Shown here in pieces: positions 32,605 through 41,798 of a stretch of DNA of 64,000 bases. Source of the stretch: Flavobacterium sp. N502540 (lineage in GTDB: Bacteria > Bacteroidota > Bacteroidia > Flavobacteriales > Flavobacteriaceae); NCBI RefSeq assembly GCF_025947365.1, contig NZ_CP110012.1:4154001-4218000 (forward strand). Direction: 5' to 3'. The translations under genes were made by a program, and so were the position numbers. The notes beneath the pieces are model-generated. The model did no database searches. It had not been told where the DNA came from and worked only from the letters and a program-made list of their open reading frames with translations. Each line of letters opens with the position of its first letter. Position 1 is the stretch's first letter.

Positions 32605-34515
32605 TTATTTGTAACTTCTTACTGCAAGTTCAACCGATTCGAATAGGAGAGGTTCTTTGTGCAATTCAGGCGGTTTGGCTTCCCCTTTCCATTCCCATGC
32701 TGAAACATAGCAGAAATCATTATCATTTCGAACTGCTTCACCATCGGTAGTTTGGTATTCTTCGCGAAAGTGAGCTCCACAAGATTCTTCTCTTTGTAAA
32801 GCATCGTAACACATTAATTCGGCCAGCTCTATGTAATCGGCAATTCTTCCGGCTTTTTCGAGTTCACTGTTTAAGGTATCATCTCCGGTAATCAGTAAAT
32901 CTTTTTCAAAAGAAGCTTTCAGGGCTTTTATATCTTCAATGGCTTCTTCCAGTTTTACTTTGCTTCTCGAAAGACCGCATTTTTCATAAAGTAATCGTCC
33001 AATTTTTTTATGAAAGTGATCGGTTGAAAGGGTGCCTTTGCTATTTAAAAAACGATCGAGCTGTGCCCGAACGACTTTTTCGGCTTCGTCAAAAGCGGGG
33101 TGGTTGATGGTTGCTTTTGGAGCGTTTAATTCTCCTGCCAAATAATTCGGAATTGTATATGGAGCTATAAAATAACCGTCTACGCAAGCCTGAAGCAAAG
33201 AATTCGCCCCGAGTCTGTTAGCGCCATGATCGGCAAAATTGGCTTCCCCCAAAGCAAATAACCCGGGAATAGAGGTCATTAATTCATAATCGACCCAGAG
33301 TCCACCCATAGTAAAATGGGCAGCGGGAGAAATTAGCATAGGTTCTTTGTAAGCGTTGATACCGGTAATTTTTTCATACATGGCAAACAGATTACTGTAT
33401 TTGGCTTCAATAGTATTTTTCCCCTGTGCTTTTATAGCATCTGAAAAGTCGAGATAAATAGCGTTTTTCATTGGCCCGACACCATGTCCGGCATCAATCC
33501 GTTCCTTAGCCGCCCGCGATGAAATATCACGTGGTGCCAGATTTCCAAAAGAGGGATAACGACGTTCGAGATAATAATCACGTTCTTCTTCGGGAATGGT
33601 ATTGGGATTTCGTGCGTCCTTGGCTTTTTTCGGAACCCAGATTCGACCATCGTTCCGCAAAGATTCTGACATTAAAGTGAGTTTAGATTGGTTGGCTCCG
33701 TGTTGCGGAAGCGAGGTAGGGTGGAACTGAATCCAGCTTACTCCGGCCATATAAGCACCTTTTTTATGTGCTCGCCAGATGGCAGAACTGTTGCAGCCCA
33801 TAGCCAGTGTAGAAAGATAATATACTTTTCCGTAGCCTCCCGAAGCCAGTACAACTGCATCGGCAACATGACGTTCTAAAGCTCCTGTTTCGAGATTTCG
33901 GGCTATAATGCCTTTTGCTTTTCCGTCAATAATTACTAATTCCAGCATTTCGTGACGGGTGTGCATCGTTACTTTTCCTAAGGATACCTGACGCAACAAT
34001 CCCTGATAAGCACCTAATAAAAGCTGCTGACCAGTTTGTCCGCGTGCGTAGAATGTTCTCGAAACCTGAACACCTCCAAAAGATCTGTTGTTTAAATATC
34101 CGGCATATTCTCTGGCAAAAGGAACGCCTTGCGCCACAGCATGGTCGATCAAATGTGCGGAACATTCAGCCAAACGATATACATTGGCTTCCCGGGATCT
34201 GAAATCACCACCTTTGATGGTATCATAAAACATTCTGAAAGTACTGTCGCCGTCGTTTTTGTAGTTTTTTGCAGCGTTAACTCCTCCTTGTGCCGCCACA
34301 GAGTGGGCGCGTCGGGCAGAATCCTGAAAACAAAAGGATTGAATATTATAACCCTGTTCAGCCAGAGAGGCTGCGCAGGATGCACCTGCAAGTCCGGTTC
34401 CAACAACAATAACGTTCAGTTTTTTTCTGTTGGCTGGATTTACAAGCTTCGCTTTTGCTTTGTAATTATTCCATTTATCGGCTAGTGGACCTTCGGGTAT
34501 TTTGGAGTCAATCAT
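32605..34515 (-). CDS. sdhA: Succinate dehydrogenase/fumarate reductase flavoprotein subunit
   Basis: A 636-residue flavoprotein. The FAD-binding N-terminus reads [20 protein letters not shown], followed by [12 protein letters not shown], the covalent-FAD neighbourhood. Active-site strings are [20 protein letters not shown] and the capping [19 protein letters not shown]. The C-terminal linker holds helical repeats to [14 protein letters not shown]. It oxidises succinate (or reduces fumarate) at the inner membrane. It is in one transcript with sdhB. The usual sdhC is absent; the 397 bases upstream hold a copy of the MITE-like repeat but no gene. The pair may rely on an anchor encoded elsewhere. 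Confidence 0.94.
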   Translation of the reverse strand: MIDSKIPEGPLADKWNNYKAKAKLVNPANRKKLNVIVVGTGLAGASCAASLAEQGYNIQSFCFQDSARRAHSVAAQGGVNAAKNYKNDGDSTFRMFYDTIKGGDFRSREANVYRLAECSAHLIDHAVAQGVPFAREYAGYLNNRSFGGVQVSRTFYARGQTGQQLLLGAYQGLLRQVSLGKVTMHTRHEMLELVIIDGKAKGIIARNLETGALERHVADAVVLASGGYGKVYYLSTLAMGCNSSAIWRAHKKGAYMAGVSWIQFHPTSLPQHGANQSKLTLMSESLRNDGRIWVPKKAKDARNPNTIPEEERDYYLERRYPSFGNLAPRDISSRAAKERIDAGHGVGPMKNAIYLDFSDAIKAQGKNTIEAKYSNLFAMYEKITGINAYKEPMLISPAAHFTMGGLWVDYELMTSIPGLFALGEANFADHGANRLGANSLLQACVDGYFIAPYTIPNYLAGELNAPKATINHPAFDEAEKVVRAQLDRFLNSKGTLSTDHFHKKIGRLLYEKCGLSRSKVKLEEAIEDIKALKASFEKDLLITGDDTLNSELEKAGRIADYIELAELMCYDALQREESCGAHFREEYQTTDGEAVRNDNDFCYVSAWEWKGEAKPPELHKEPLLFESVELAVRSYK

Positions 34516-34752
34516 TTTTATTTTAGTTTAAAATGAATTTATACACAAATTTTATAAGTGACTTGATTTAAAAGGAGGTCTAATTTACTATAAAAAAATG
34601 GTTTTTTGTAAAGAAAAAACTATTATTTGAACTGTTTATTACAATTCAAAATAATTGGGTTAGGAGTTTAGCATTCAGATTGCTTCGCCTGTTCGCTATC
34701 GCTCGGGTTAAAGGGTTTTCTATTTTTCGGTTTCTTTCTGTGGTTTTATTTT

Positions 34753-34885
34753 AACACATAGAGACATAGGTTTTCGAACGGAATAGAAGACGTTTCACTT
34801 CAAATAAAACGTATAACTATGCAAAAGAAATGTTTTTGTCTTTTGTATCCACTTCTTAGAATTCAAGTCTATGTTTCTATGTGTT
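34753..34885. mobile_element. MITE-like element, copy D (inverted)
   Basis: 133 bp with ends aacacatagagacatag and ctatgtttctatgtgtt. The interior matches copies A/B in reverse orientation (gtttcacttcaaataaaa against ttttatttgaagtgaaac), but the 18-bp palindrome is replaced by gtataactatgc. It fills much of the gap 34516-34912 upstream of sdhA. Confidence 0.8.
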
Positions 34886-34912
34886 AAATGTTTTTCATAT
34901 CTTATGTAAGTA

Positions 34913-36013
34913 CTATTTGATGAATTTCTCTACATTCGGGATTTTCTCAAGTGCCTTTGTGTTTTCAGCCAGGAGTTTAGATGCGGCTTCATTTATTTTG
35001 CTTGCCGGAATTGCTTTCCATTTGTTGATGTCCTTTTCGAAATCGTTTCCAAATAAAACTCTTGATAAATCTCTTATCACACAATAAGCGGCAATTGAAT
35101 GGCCATTATCGCTATCATAGTTTCCGGTATTGATAAAAAACTGCAATCGTTTCATCAGACCTTCCTGAGAATAAAGAGAAACTTCAGTTAATTTACCTCT
35201 GTATTCCAGATCGGCAGAACCAACCCCTTTTAATTTTGGGAATAGTTTATAGTCGGCAAAGTGCCTTCCTTCATGACCAATGTAGCTTACTCTAAAGTTT
35301 TCGGATTTTAAGTCATAGGCTTTTTTTACGCAAAACAAAGCTTCTTTTGTAGCCCAGCCTGCAGGATAATAGCGTCCCAGAGTAGCATATTCGCTCCAGC
35401 CCAGGGTGACAAAATCATCCATAAAATAGATTTTAATTGGAGTTTCTTTTCCATCATAAGTAACTTTGTAGATGGTGTCTTTTTCTGTTTTCCAAACGAG
35501 TAAGTCATATAAACCTCCTGTTTTTCCAAATCCGGTCGTATGATAACCTAAACTCGCGATGTATTTTTTTTGATAGACATTGATGCTGTCTTCGTTAAGC
35601 GTTAGGTTTTTGGCAGACGGGAAATTCGTTTTAAGAAAATTCGAAACGTTTTTCAGGATCAGAGTATCGGTTTTCTTTTCTTTGTTTAGGAAAGAGAAAC
35701 GCCAGTAATCTCTGTAAATCTTTAATAACTGATCTATTTTTGATTTTCGGGTTTCCAGAAAATCACTTTTGTCTTCTGCAAACTTAAATCGGTTTTCAAA
35801 GTTGGTTTTGAATTTTAAGTCTTTATCAGCTATTTTTTTATTGGGATCGATTTCCAATAGCGGCAAAGCTGATTTTGGATTCCCATCTAAAGCCAGCGAG
35901 TAGATCTTAGTGTAATCCAGTTTTATACTGTCGTTAGGAGTGGTCTGAGCATTTATTTTCGAAAATGAAAAGAAAGTGAAAATGAGTAAAGTGGTAAGTT
36001 TTAAAGTTCTCAT
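34913..36013 (-). CDS. Putative secreted zinc metalloprotease, unknown family
   Basis: A 366-residue protein with a signal peptide (MRTLKLTTLLIFTFFSFSKINAQ). The middle contains HEGRH at residues 247-251, a classical HExxH zinc-binding motif, followed by Glu270 and Glu277 in DLEYRGKLTEV, either of which could be the third ligand as in gluzincin-like peptidases. Other conserved-looking strings are GYHTTGFGKTGGLYDLLVW and MDDFVTLGWSEYATLGRY. I do not recognise a named peptidase family, so the enzymatic role is inference. It stands alone between sdhA and the thiolase gene, downstream of a strong terminator. Confidence 0.6.
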   Translation of the reverse strand: MRTLKLTTLLIFTFFSFSKINAQTTPNDSIKLDYTKIYSLALDGNPKSALPLLEIDPNKKIADKDLKFKTNFENRFKFAEDKSDFLETRKSKIDQLLKIYRDYWRFSFLNKEKKTDTLILKNVSNFLKTNFPSAKNLTLNEDSINVYQKKYIASLGYHTTGFGKTGGLYDLLVWKTEKDTIYKVTYDGKETPIKIYFMDDFVTLGWSEYATLGRYYPAGWATKEALFCVKKAYDLKSENFRVSYIGHEGRHFADYKLFPKLKGVGSADLEYRGKLTEVSLYSQEGLMKRLQFFINTGNYDSDNGHSIAAYCVIRDLSRVLFGNDFEKDINKWKAIPASKINEAASKLLAENTKALEKIPNVEKFIK

Positions 36014-36101
36014 GTAGTAATGTTTGGATTAATTGATTAGCGTTTTTTATACTATAGAGACTTTTCTTTTGATTTTGTTACAGTTTGGTTTTAAAAATAA
36101 T

Positions 36102-36134
36102 AAACCGGACAGGTTTCTAAAGCCTGTCCGGTTT
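36102..36134 (-). terminator. Terminator of the thiolase gene
   Basis: Perfect 12-bp arms aaaccggacagg and cctgtccggttt, nine-base loop, with a T-rich tail on the minus strand. Confidence 0.88.
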
Positions 36135-36158
36135 GTTGTTCGTAGCGATAGGAATTAA

Positions 36159-37439
36159 TTATTTTTCGATTATCATGGTCACGCCTTGTCCTCCGGCAGC
36201 GCAGATTGAAATTAGGCCGCGTCCGGATCCTTTTTCGTTTAACAGTTTAGCCATAACACCAATGATACGACCTCCTGTGGCAGCAAAGGGGTGTGCTGCT
36301 GCGAGACTGCTTCCTTTTACATTCAGTTTTTCGCGATCGATTGGTCCAAGGGTTTTAGGCAGTCCAATTTGAGCACTTAGCTCAGGACTTTCCCAGATTT
36401 TCAGAGTGGCTAAAACCTGAGCGGCAAAAGCTTCGTGAATTTCATAATAATCAAAATCCTGCAAGGTCAAACCTGCTTTATCAAGCATGCGACTGACAGC
36501 AAACAAAGGAGCCAATAGAAGATTCTGCTGATTTTTGACATATTCGATGGCAGCAATTTCAGCAAAGGTGATGTAAGCTAAAATGGGCAGATCATGTTCT
36601 TTTGCCCATTCCTCACTGGCTAAAAGAATGCAGGAAGCGCCATCAGTTAACGGAGTTGAATTTCCTGCAGTTAAGGTTCCATTGATTTTGTCAAAGGCGG
36701 GTCTTAGCCTGGCCAGTTTTTCCAGCGTGCTGTCTTTTCTTAAATTATTGTCCCTGTCAAGTCCGTTGAAGGGAGTGATCATATCGTCAAAAAAGCCGTC
36801 ATCATAGGCTTTCGCCATATTCAGATGACTTTTTAGCGCAAAGTTGTCCTGATCTTCGCGAGAGATTTTGTAATGTTTGGCAGTGATTTCGGTGTGACCT
36901 CCCATTGAAAGTCCGGTTTGAACTTCTTCATTTTTGGGAACCAGCGGAGCCAAATCTCGAGGACGAATTTTTAAAAAGAACTTTATTTTTTCAGTAATTG
37001 ATTTTGCATTTCTGACATGGAGTAGAATTTTTCGAAGTTTGTCGCTCACCGCCATCGGAATATCACTTATAGAATCAACACCTCCGGCGATTCCGCATTC
37101 AATTTGTCCCAATGCAATTTTATTAGCGATATAAATGGCACTTTCGATTCCGGTATCACAAGCCTGTTGCAAATCGCAGGCTGGAGTAGCGGGATCGAGT
37201 GTTGTTTTCAGGACACATTCCCTCATTAGATTATTGTCGTAAGTATGTTTGATTACGGCCCCTCCGGCAACTTCACCGATTAATTTTCCTTTCAGATTGT
37301 ATTTGGTTACAAGACCATCAAGAGCAGCGGTCATCATTTGTTGGTTTCCAACTTCGGCGTAGGCAGTATTAGCTCTCGCAAACGGAATACGGTTGTATCC
37401 CACAATAGCTACTTTTTTGAGTGTGTTTGTGTGATTCAT
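36159..37439 (-). CDS. FadI-type acetyl-CoA acyltransferase (thiolase)
   Basis: A 426-residue thiolase. The acylated cysteine is Cys94 in CDLQQACDTGIES. The histidine site is YYEIHEAFAAQ, the later AAAHPFAATGG holds the second His, and ISICAAGGQG holds the second Cys near the C-terminus. An insertion in the loop domain (KSITEKIKFFLKIRPRDLAPLVPKNEEVQTGLSMG) and the overall length resemble the FadI/trifunctional-protein beta branch rather than the short AtoB type. It carries out the last step of beta-oxidation or the reverse. No FadB/FadJ partner is adjacent in the window. It is divergent from the TonB receptor gene at 37641. Confidence 0.88.
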   Translation of the reverse strand: MNHTNTLKKVAIVGYNRIPFARANTAYAEVGNQQMMTAALDGLVTKYNLKGKLIGEVAGGAVIKHTYDNNLMRECVLKTTLDPATPACDLQQACDTGIESAIYIANKIALGQIECGIAGGVDSISDIPMAVSDKLRKILLHVRNAKSITEKIKFFLKIRPRDLAPLVPKNEEVQTGLSMGGHTEITAKHYKISREDQDNFALKSHLNMAKAYDDGFFDDMITPFNGLDRDNNLRKDSTLEKLARLRPAFDKINGTLTAGNSTPLTDGASCILLASEEWAKEHDLPILAYITFAEIAAIEYVKNQQNLLLAPLFAVSRMLDKAGLTLQDFDYYEIHEAFAAQVLATLKIWESPELSAQIGLPKTLGPIDREKLNVKGSSLAAAHPFAATGGRIIGVMAKLLNEKGSGRGLISICAAGGQGVTMIIEK

Positions 37440-37640
37440 AATTGAGATGGTGTTTTTGTCCTTAAAGATAAGCAGAGTTATTTACTATTGACGGATTTAT
37501 AATCCAAAATAATAAGTTTTGGCATTGTATTCAACGATTTGATTTTAAATTATATTTATTTAGAATAATTAAAAATAATTTGCAAAACGATGTTTTAGCC
37601 ATTACTTTTACCAGCGAAATAAAAACCAATACAAATAATT

Positions 37641-40031
37641 ATGAATACCATGAGAATAAAAAAAGTTTTATTTTTTCTGATTTTTCTAAACTCATTAGTG
37701 ATGATGGGGCAGGAAAACGGAAAAGTAACCGGAAGGGTTTCTTTAACCGGAAATGTGCCGGCAGAAGGTGTTTCTGTCGCTCTTAAAGGAACAAGATACA
37801 GCGCTATTACGAACGAACACGGACAGTACGAAATTAAAAATGTTAAGCCTGCCAGTTATACCATCAACATTAGTGCAGTTGGAATTCGTCCCGTTGAGGA
37901 CAGAATTACAGTGACAGCAAAGCAAACGACAACAAAAAATTTCAAGCTTTCGGAGAGTCAGGAAGATTTGGACGAAGTGGTGATTACTAAAAACAAATAC
38001 AAACAAGACAAACCTTCTTTGTCCTTACGTCTTCAAACACCTGTATTGGAAATCCCGCAGAATATTCAGATTGTGAGCGGTCAGACATTAAAAGATCAGC
38101 AGATTGTGAGTATGAGTGATGGAGTAATCCGAAATGTGAGTGGTGCTGTGCGCTCTGAGCATTGGGGAGATTTGTATACCAATATAAAAATGCGCGGTTC
38201 ACAAGTTCAGGCGTTTCGTAATGGTTTTAATGTGGTTTCTTCTTCTTGGGGACCGCTTACCGAAGATATGAGTTTTGTAGACCATATTGAATTTGTAAAA
38301 GGCCCGGCAGGATTTATGCTTTCCAGTGGTGATCCAAGCGGATTGTATAACGTAGTAACTAAGAAACCAACCGGAATAACAAAGGGTGAAGCCAGTGTAG
38401 TTGCGGGAAGTTATGATTTTTACAGAGCGAGTATTGATCTTGACGGGAAATTGGATAAAAAAGGAAAGTTATTGTACCGTTTTAATGCTGCAGCCCAAAA
38501 CAGAGGTTCGCACCGTTCCTTTGAACACAATAACCGTTATGTAATTGCTCCGGTACTTACGTATCAGATTGATGATAAAACAAAAATTACGGCTGAATAC
38601 AATTTTCAGTATGCCAACATGACTGAGGTAGGTTCTTATTATGTATTTGGACCTAAATCTGATGGATATACCACTTTACCGGTTGGATTTACCCTGACAC
38701 AGCCTGGTATTCCGGATACTAATATTCAGGACCATAGCGGGTATTTTATGTTTGAGCATAAGTTTGATGATAACTGGAAACTGACAGCACAAACTTCTTA
38801 TTTCAAGTACATTCAGCAAGGATATAGTTCATGGCCCAGCAAAATTGGTTCAAGTGAAGATGCTCTCGGAAAAGGCAACATTATTAGAAATGTAGGCATT
38901 TGGGATGCAGAAAGTAATATGTATTTAGGTCAGATATTCGTAAATGGGAAGTTCAATACAGGGTCTGTTACGCATAAAATACTAAGTGGTGTAGATTTGG
39001 GTAATAAAGATTATATGGCAGACTGGGGACAGTCTCACGATCTTGATACCGCTGCAAATCCATTTAATGTTTACAGCCCAAATTACGGTACACCTTCAAA
39101 TGGCTTTCCGGCTTTCGATCGTACAACACCACTTTCAATTAGGGCTGGTGGTAAATTGACACAAGAATATGCAGCAGGTTATATTCAGGATGAGCTGGGT
39201 TTCTTCGAAAACAAATTAAGATTGACTCTTGCAGCACGATATACCTGGATTAGTCAAAACAGCTGGGGAACAGAAGAGTCAGACAGCCATATCACACCAC
39301 GTGTAGGATTTAGTTATTCAGTGACCGATAATTTGGCCCTTTACGGATTATACGATCAGGCTTTTATTCCACAATCCGGAATTATTAAAAATGGAGATCG
39401 CGTAAAACCACTTACAGGAAATAATTTAGAATTTGGGGTTAAGAAAGATTGGTTTGACGGATCATGGAGTACTACATTATCGGCTTATCGTATCGTAAAG
39501 CAAAATGAGCTTACTTCTGATCCTAAAAATGGTCCAAATGATGTTTATAAAATTGTTTTGGGAGAGAAAAGAGCACAAGGTATTGAATTTGACGTAAGAG
39601 GAAAATTATTTGATGGACTTAATCTTATTGCTAATTATGCTTTTACAGAATCGATTGTAACGAACTCTGCTATTACAACTATAGGTGTTGGTTCTGTGGT
39701 ACCGGGCTTTGCCAAACATACTGCAAATGCATGGTTGAACTACAGCATTCAAAGCGGAAAGCTAAAAGGATTAGGAGCTTCGATAGGAGGGACTTATCTG
39801 GCAGACCGTCAAACAGACAGCTGGAGTGTTGGAGGGGTAAGATTGCCAAATTATTTTAAATTGGATGGAGGTCTATCTTATGAAACTGGTAAATTTAAAA
39901 TTACTGCCAATGTGTTTAACATTCTGGATAAATACCTATACAGCGGATCTTATTATGAGTGGCTTACGGCTTACTATTGGCAAACAGAAGCCCCAAGAAA
40001 CTTTAGAGTGGGGGTAACGTATAAGTTCTGA
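37641..40031 (+). CDS. TonB-dependent siderophore-type receptor with carboxypeptidase-like N-domain
   Basis: A 796-residue outer-membrane receptor. Signal peptide (KKVLFFLIFLNSLVMMGQ), then a CarboxypepD_reg-like domain, about residues 27-105 (GKVTGRVSLTGNVPAEGVSVALKGTRY, split by YEIKNVKPASYTI), then the plug with EIPQNIQIVSGQTLKDQ and the siderophore-receptor mark GDPSGLYNVVTKKPTG. The barrel ends NFRVGVTYKF. It probably imports an Fe3+-siderophore, powered by TonB. It stands alone, followed by a repeat and a strong palindromic terminator. Two ATGs (37641 and 37650) are possible starts. Confidence 0.93.
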   Translation: MNTMRIKKVLFFLIFLNSLVMMGQENGKVTGRVSLTGNVPAEGVSVALKGTRYSAITNEHGQYEIKNVKPASYTINISAVGIRPVEDRITVTAKQTTTKNFKLSESQEDLDEVVITKNKYKQDKPSLSLRLQTPVLEIPQNIQIVSGQTLKDQQIVSMSDGVIRNVSGAVRSEHWGDLYTNIKMRGSQVQAFRNGFNVVSSSWGPLTEDMSFVDHIEFVKGPAGFMLSSGDPSGLYNVVTKKPTGITKGEASVVAGSYDFYRASIDLDGKLDKKGKLLYRFNAAAQNRGSHRSFEHNNRYVIAPVLTYQIDDKTKITAEYNFQYANMTEVGSYYVFGPKSDGYTTLPVGFTLTQPGIPDTNIQDHSGYFMFEHKFDDNWKLTAQTSYFKYIQQGYSSWPSKIGSSEDALGKGNIIRNVGIWDAESNMYLGQIFVNGKFNTGSVTHKILSGVDLGNKDYMADWGQSHDLDTAANPFNVYSPNYGTPSNGFPAFDRTTPLSIRAGGKLTQEYAAGYIQDELGFFENKLRLTLAARYTWISQNSWGTEESDSHITPRVGFSYSVTDNLALYGLYDQAFIPQSGIIKNGDRVKPLTGNNLEFGVKKDWFDGSWSTTLSAYRIVKQNELTSDPKNGPNDVYKIVLGEKRAQGIEFDVRGKLFDGLNLIANYAFTESIVTNSAITTIGVGSVVPGFAKHTANAWLNYSIQSGKLKGLGASIGGTYLADRQTDSWSVGGVRLPNYFKLDGGLSYETGKFKITANVFNILDKYLYSGSYYEWLTAYYWQTEAPRNFRVGVTYKF

Positions 40032-40036
40032 TTTTT

Positions 40037-40087
40037 TAGGTACTAAGGCGCTAAGGTTCAAAGGTACTGAGGTGCTAAGGTACTGAG
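40037..40087 (+). repeat. AGGTAC/AGGTGC-type intergenic repeat
   Basis: About six degenerate 8-base units such as taaggcgc, taaggttc, aaggtact and gaggtgct. The repeat lies directly after the receptor stop and before the terminator, as at 11258. Confidence 0.7.
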
Positions 40088-40102
40088 TGCCGTTTAAAAA
40101 AT

Positions 40103-40132
40103 AACCCGACAGATTTTAAAATCTGTCGGGTT
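40103..40132. terminator. Bidirectional palindromic terminator
   Basis: 30-bp perfect palindrome (aacccgacagatttt / aaaatctgtcgggtt), followed by tgtttgtttt. It lies between convergent genes. Confidence 0.88.
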
Positions 40133-40178
40133 TGTTTGTTTTACCAAATAAGAAATCCTTTTAATCTGTGGCAAAAAA

Positions 40179-41201
40179 CTAGCCTTTTTGAATGAGTGGA
40201 ATTACTTTTGTACCTATAAGTTCTATAGCAGTCATGAGTTGTGTGTGCGTGAGACCGGCATTGTCCATTTGAAAGGTGAATCTCGAAATACCGCCAAGTG
40301 ATTCACTGTGACGCAAAATTTTATCAGCAATGCGTTCAGGATCTCCCACAATCAGTACACCCTGATCGTCAATTAATCCGTCAAATTTGGCTTTGGTCAC
40401 GGGCGGCCAACCGCGTTCCAGACCTAATTTTGTCCAAAGTTCAGCATAGCCAGGATAATACTCTTCAATAGCCTTTTCGGTGGTATTTGCAGCAAATCCG
40501 GGTGAATGTAGTCCCACTTTAAGTTCTTCGGGTTGGTAACCTGCAGCTTTTCCGGCTTCACGATACAAATCAACTAAAGGACGAAAACGATGGGTCTGTC
40601 CTCCAATAACCGCGACCATTAAGGGAAGTCCTAGAGATCCTGCCCGGATAAATGATTCAGGAGTTCCGCCAACACCCAGCCATACAGGAAGTTTTTCCTG
40701 CAAAGCTCTGGGATAAACTGGAAGATTATTTATGGAAGGGCGAAATTTTCCTGACCAGGTCACAAATTCATTGTCTCTGATTTGAAGTAAGAGATCTAAT
40801 TTTTCTTTAAAAAGTTCGTCGTAATCATTCAGATTAAATCCAAAAAGGGGGTAAGCTTCGATGGAAGATCCACGTCCTACTACAATTTCGGCTCTACCTT
40901 TTGAAATTAAATCAAGAGTTGCAAAACTTTGATAGACTCTTACCGGATCGGCAGCACTTAGAACCGAAACAGCACTTGACAATCGAATGCGTTTGGTCCG
41001 TGCCGCAGCCGCACTTAAAATCACAGCGGTTGCCGAATCTAAAAACTCTTTTTTATGGTGTTCACCAATGCCAAAAACATCAAGTCCGGCCTGATCTGCA
41101 AGCTCGATTCTTTGCAACAGCTGTTCCATTGCATCAACACTGCTTAGCGTATTGTGGTCTCCATACATCGCCGAAGCGAAACTGTCAATTCCTATTTCCA
41201 T
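40179..41201 (-). CDS. LLM-class flavin-dependent oxidoreductase
   Basis: A 340-residue luciferase-like monooxygenase. The TIM-barrel start reads EIGIDSFASAMYG; RIELADQAGLDVFGIGEHHKKEFLDS carries the family His-rich loop, TKRIRLSSAVSVLSAADPVRVYQSFATLDLISKGRAEIVVGRGS is the FMN-side region, and the C-terminus has VGDPERIADKILRHSESLGGI. Such enzymes use FMNH2 or F420 and oxygen on varied substrates; without a neighbour the substrate is unknown. It stands alone between a terminator and a repeat-rich gap. Confidence 0.88.
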   Translation of the reverse strand: MEIGIDSFASAMYGDHNTLSSVDAMEQLLQRIELADQAGLDVFGIGEHHKKEFLDSATAVILSAAAARTKRIRLSSAVSVLSAADPVRVYQSFATLDLISKGRAEIVVGRGSSIEAYPLFGFNLNDYDELFKEKLDLLLQIRDNEFVTWSGKFRPSINNLPVYPRALQEKLPVWLGVGGTPESFIRAGSLGLPLMVAVIGGQTHRFRPLVDLYREAGKAAGYQPEELKVGLHSPGFAANTTEKAIEEYYPGYAELWTKLGLERGWPPVTKAKFDGLIDDQGVLIVGDPERIADKILRHSESLGGISRFTFQMDNAGLTHTQLMTAIELIGTKVIPLIQKG

Positions 41202-41205
41202 TTTT

Positions 41206-41385
41206 TTAGGCTTTAGGCTTTAAGCTTTAAGCTTTAAGCAATATGCTTTTTTTAGAAAGCCTACAGCCCAATACTTATCGCGGTTAGTATTTTTTTTTAG
41301 CCTTAAGCTTTAGGCCTTAAGCTTTAGGCTTTAAGCAGTAAGCTTTTTAAGAAAGCCTAAAGCTTAAAGCTTACGGCTTATAGCC
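41206..41385. repeat. Heptanucleotide repeat, GCTTTAA/GCTTTAG type, with inversion
   Basis: About 180 bases of 7-base units, first ttaggct/ttaagct on the plus strand, then, after about 41345, the reverse complements aaagcct and aaagctt. The two halves can pair into a long stem. The array fills the gap between the LLM and DUF1634 genes. Confidence 0.85.
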
Positions 41386-41390
41386 ATTAA

Positions 41391-41798
41391 TTAATGAGAA
41401 AAACCAAAGGAAACACTGATGAGGATAATGATTATAACTATTAGAGTAATACCTACATACAGATAATCCTTTTCCAGTAAAAACGAAAATAGTGATAGTA
41501 GAACACGTAAAACCGGGGTTAGAAAAAGCAGGATGATCCCAAAAAAGATCAACGATTCGCCATTTCCCTGAATTACGCCCTGATATATTGCCGAAATTAC
41601 TTCAAAGATATTACGGTCATTTTCATGAAAGACCGAATAATCTTCAATGTCTGCGTGATGATGCATTAAGTAAACAATCCCACCAATAAAAGCTACGGAT
41701 AAAGAAATCCAGACACCATAGCGCAATAAATTTCCGATAATGGTTTGAAAATCTTTTTCTCCAAATTTTTCGTGTTGCATAGTCTTAGATTTTTCCAT
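41391..41798 (-). CDS. DUF1634 membrane protein paired with the TauE/SafE transporter
   Basis: A 135-residue protein with three hydrophobic helices, at about residues 25-45, 81-105 and 112-133. It opens FQTIIGNLLRYGVWISLSVAFIGG, a DUF1634 hallmark. It is encoded immediately after the sulfite-exporter-like gene, with which DUF1634 is commonly found, and probably acts as its partner subunit. With the ATG at 41798 the genes overlap by 14 bases; with the ATG at 41780 there is a four-base gap. Its biochemical role has not been established. Confidence 0.8.
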   Translation of the reverse strand: MEKSKTMQHEKFGEKDFQTIIGNLLRYGVWISLSVAFIGGIVYLMHHHADIEDYSVFHENDRNIFEVISAIYQGVIQGNGESLIFFGIILLFLTPVLRVLLSLFSFLLEKDYLYVGITLIVIIIILISVSFGFSH

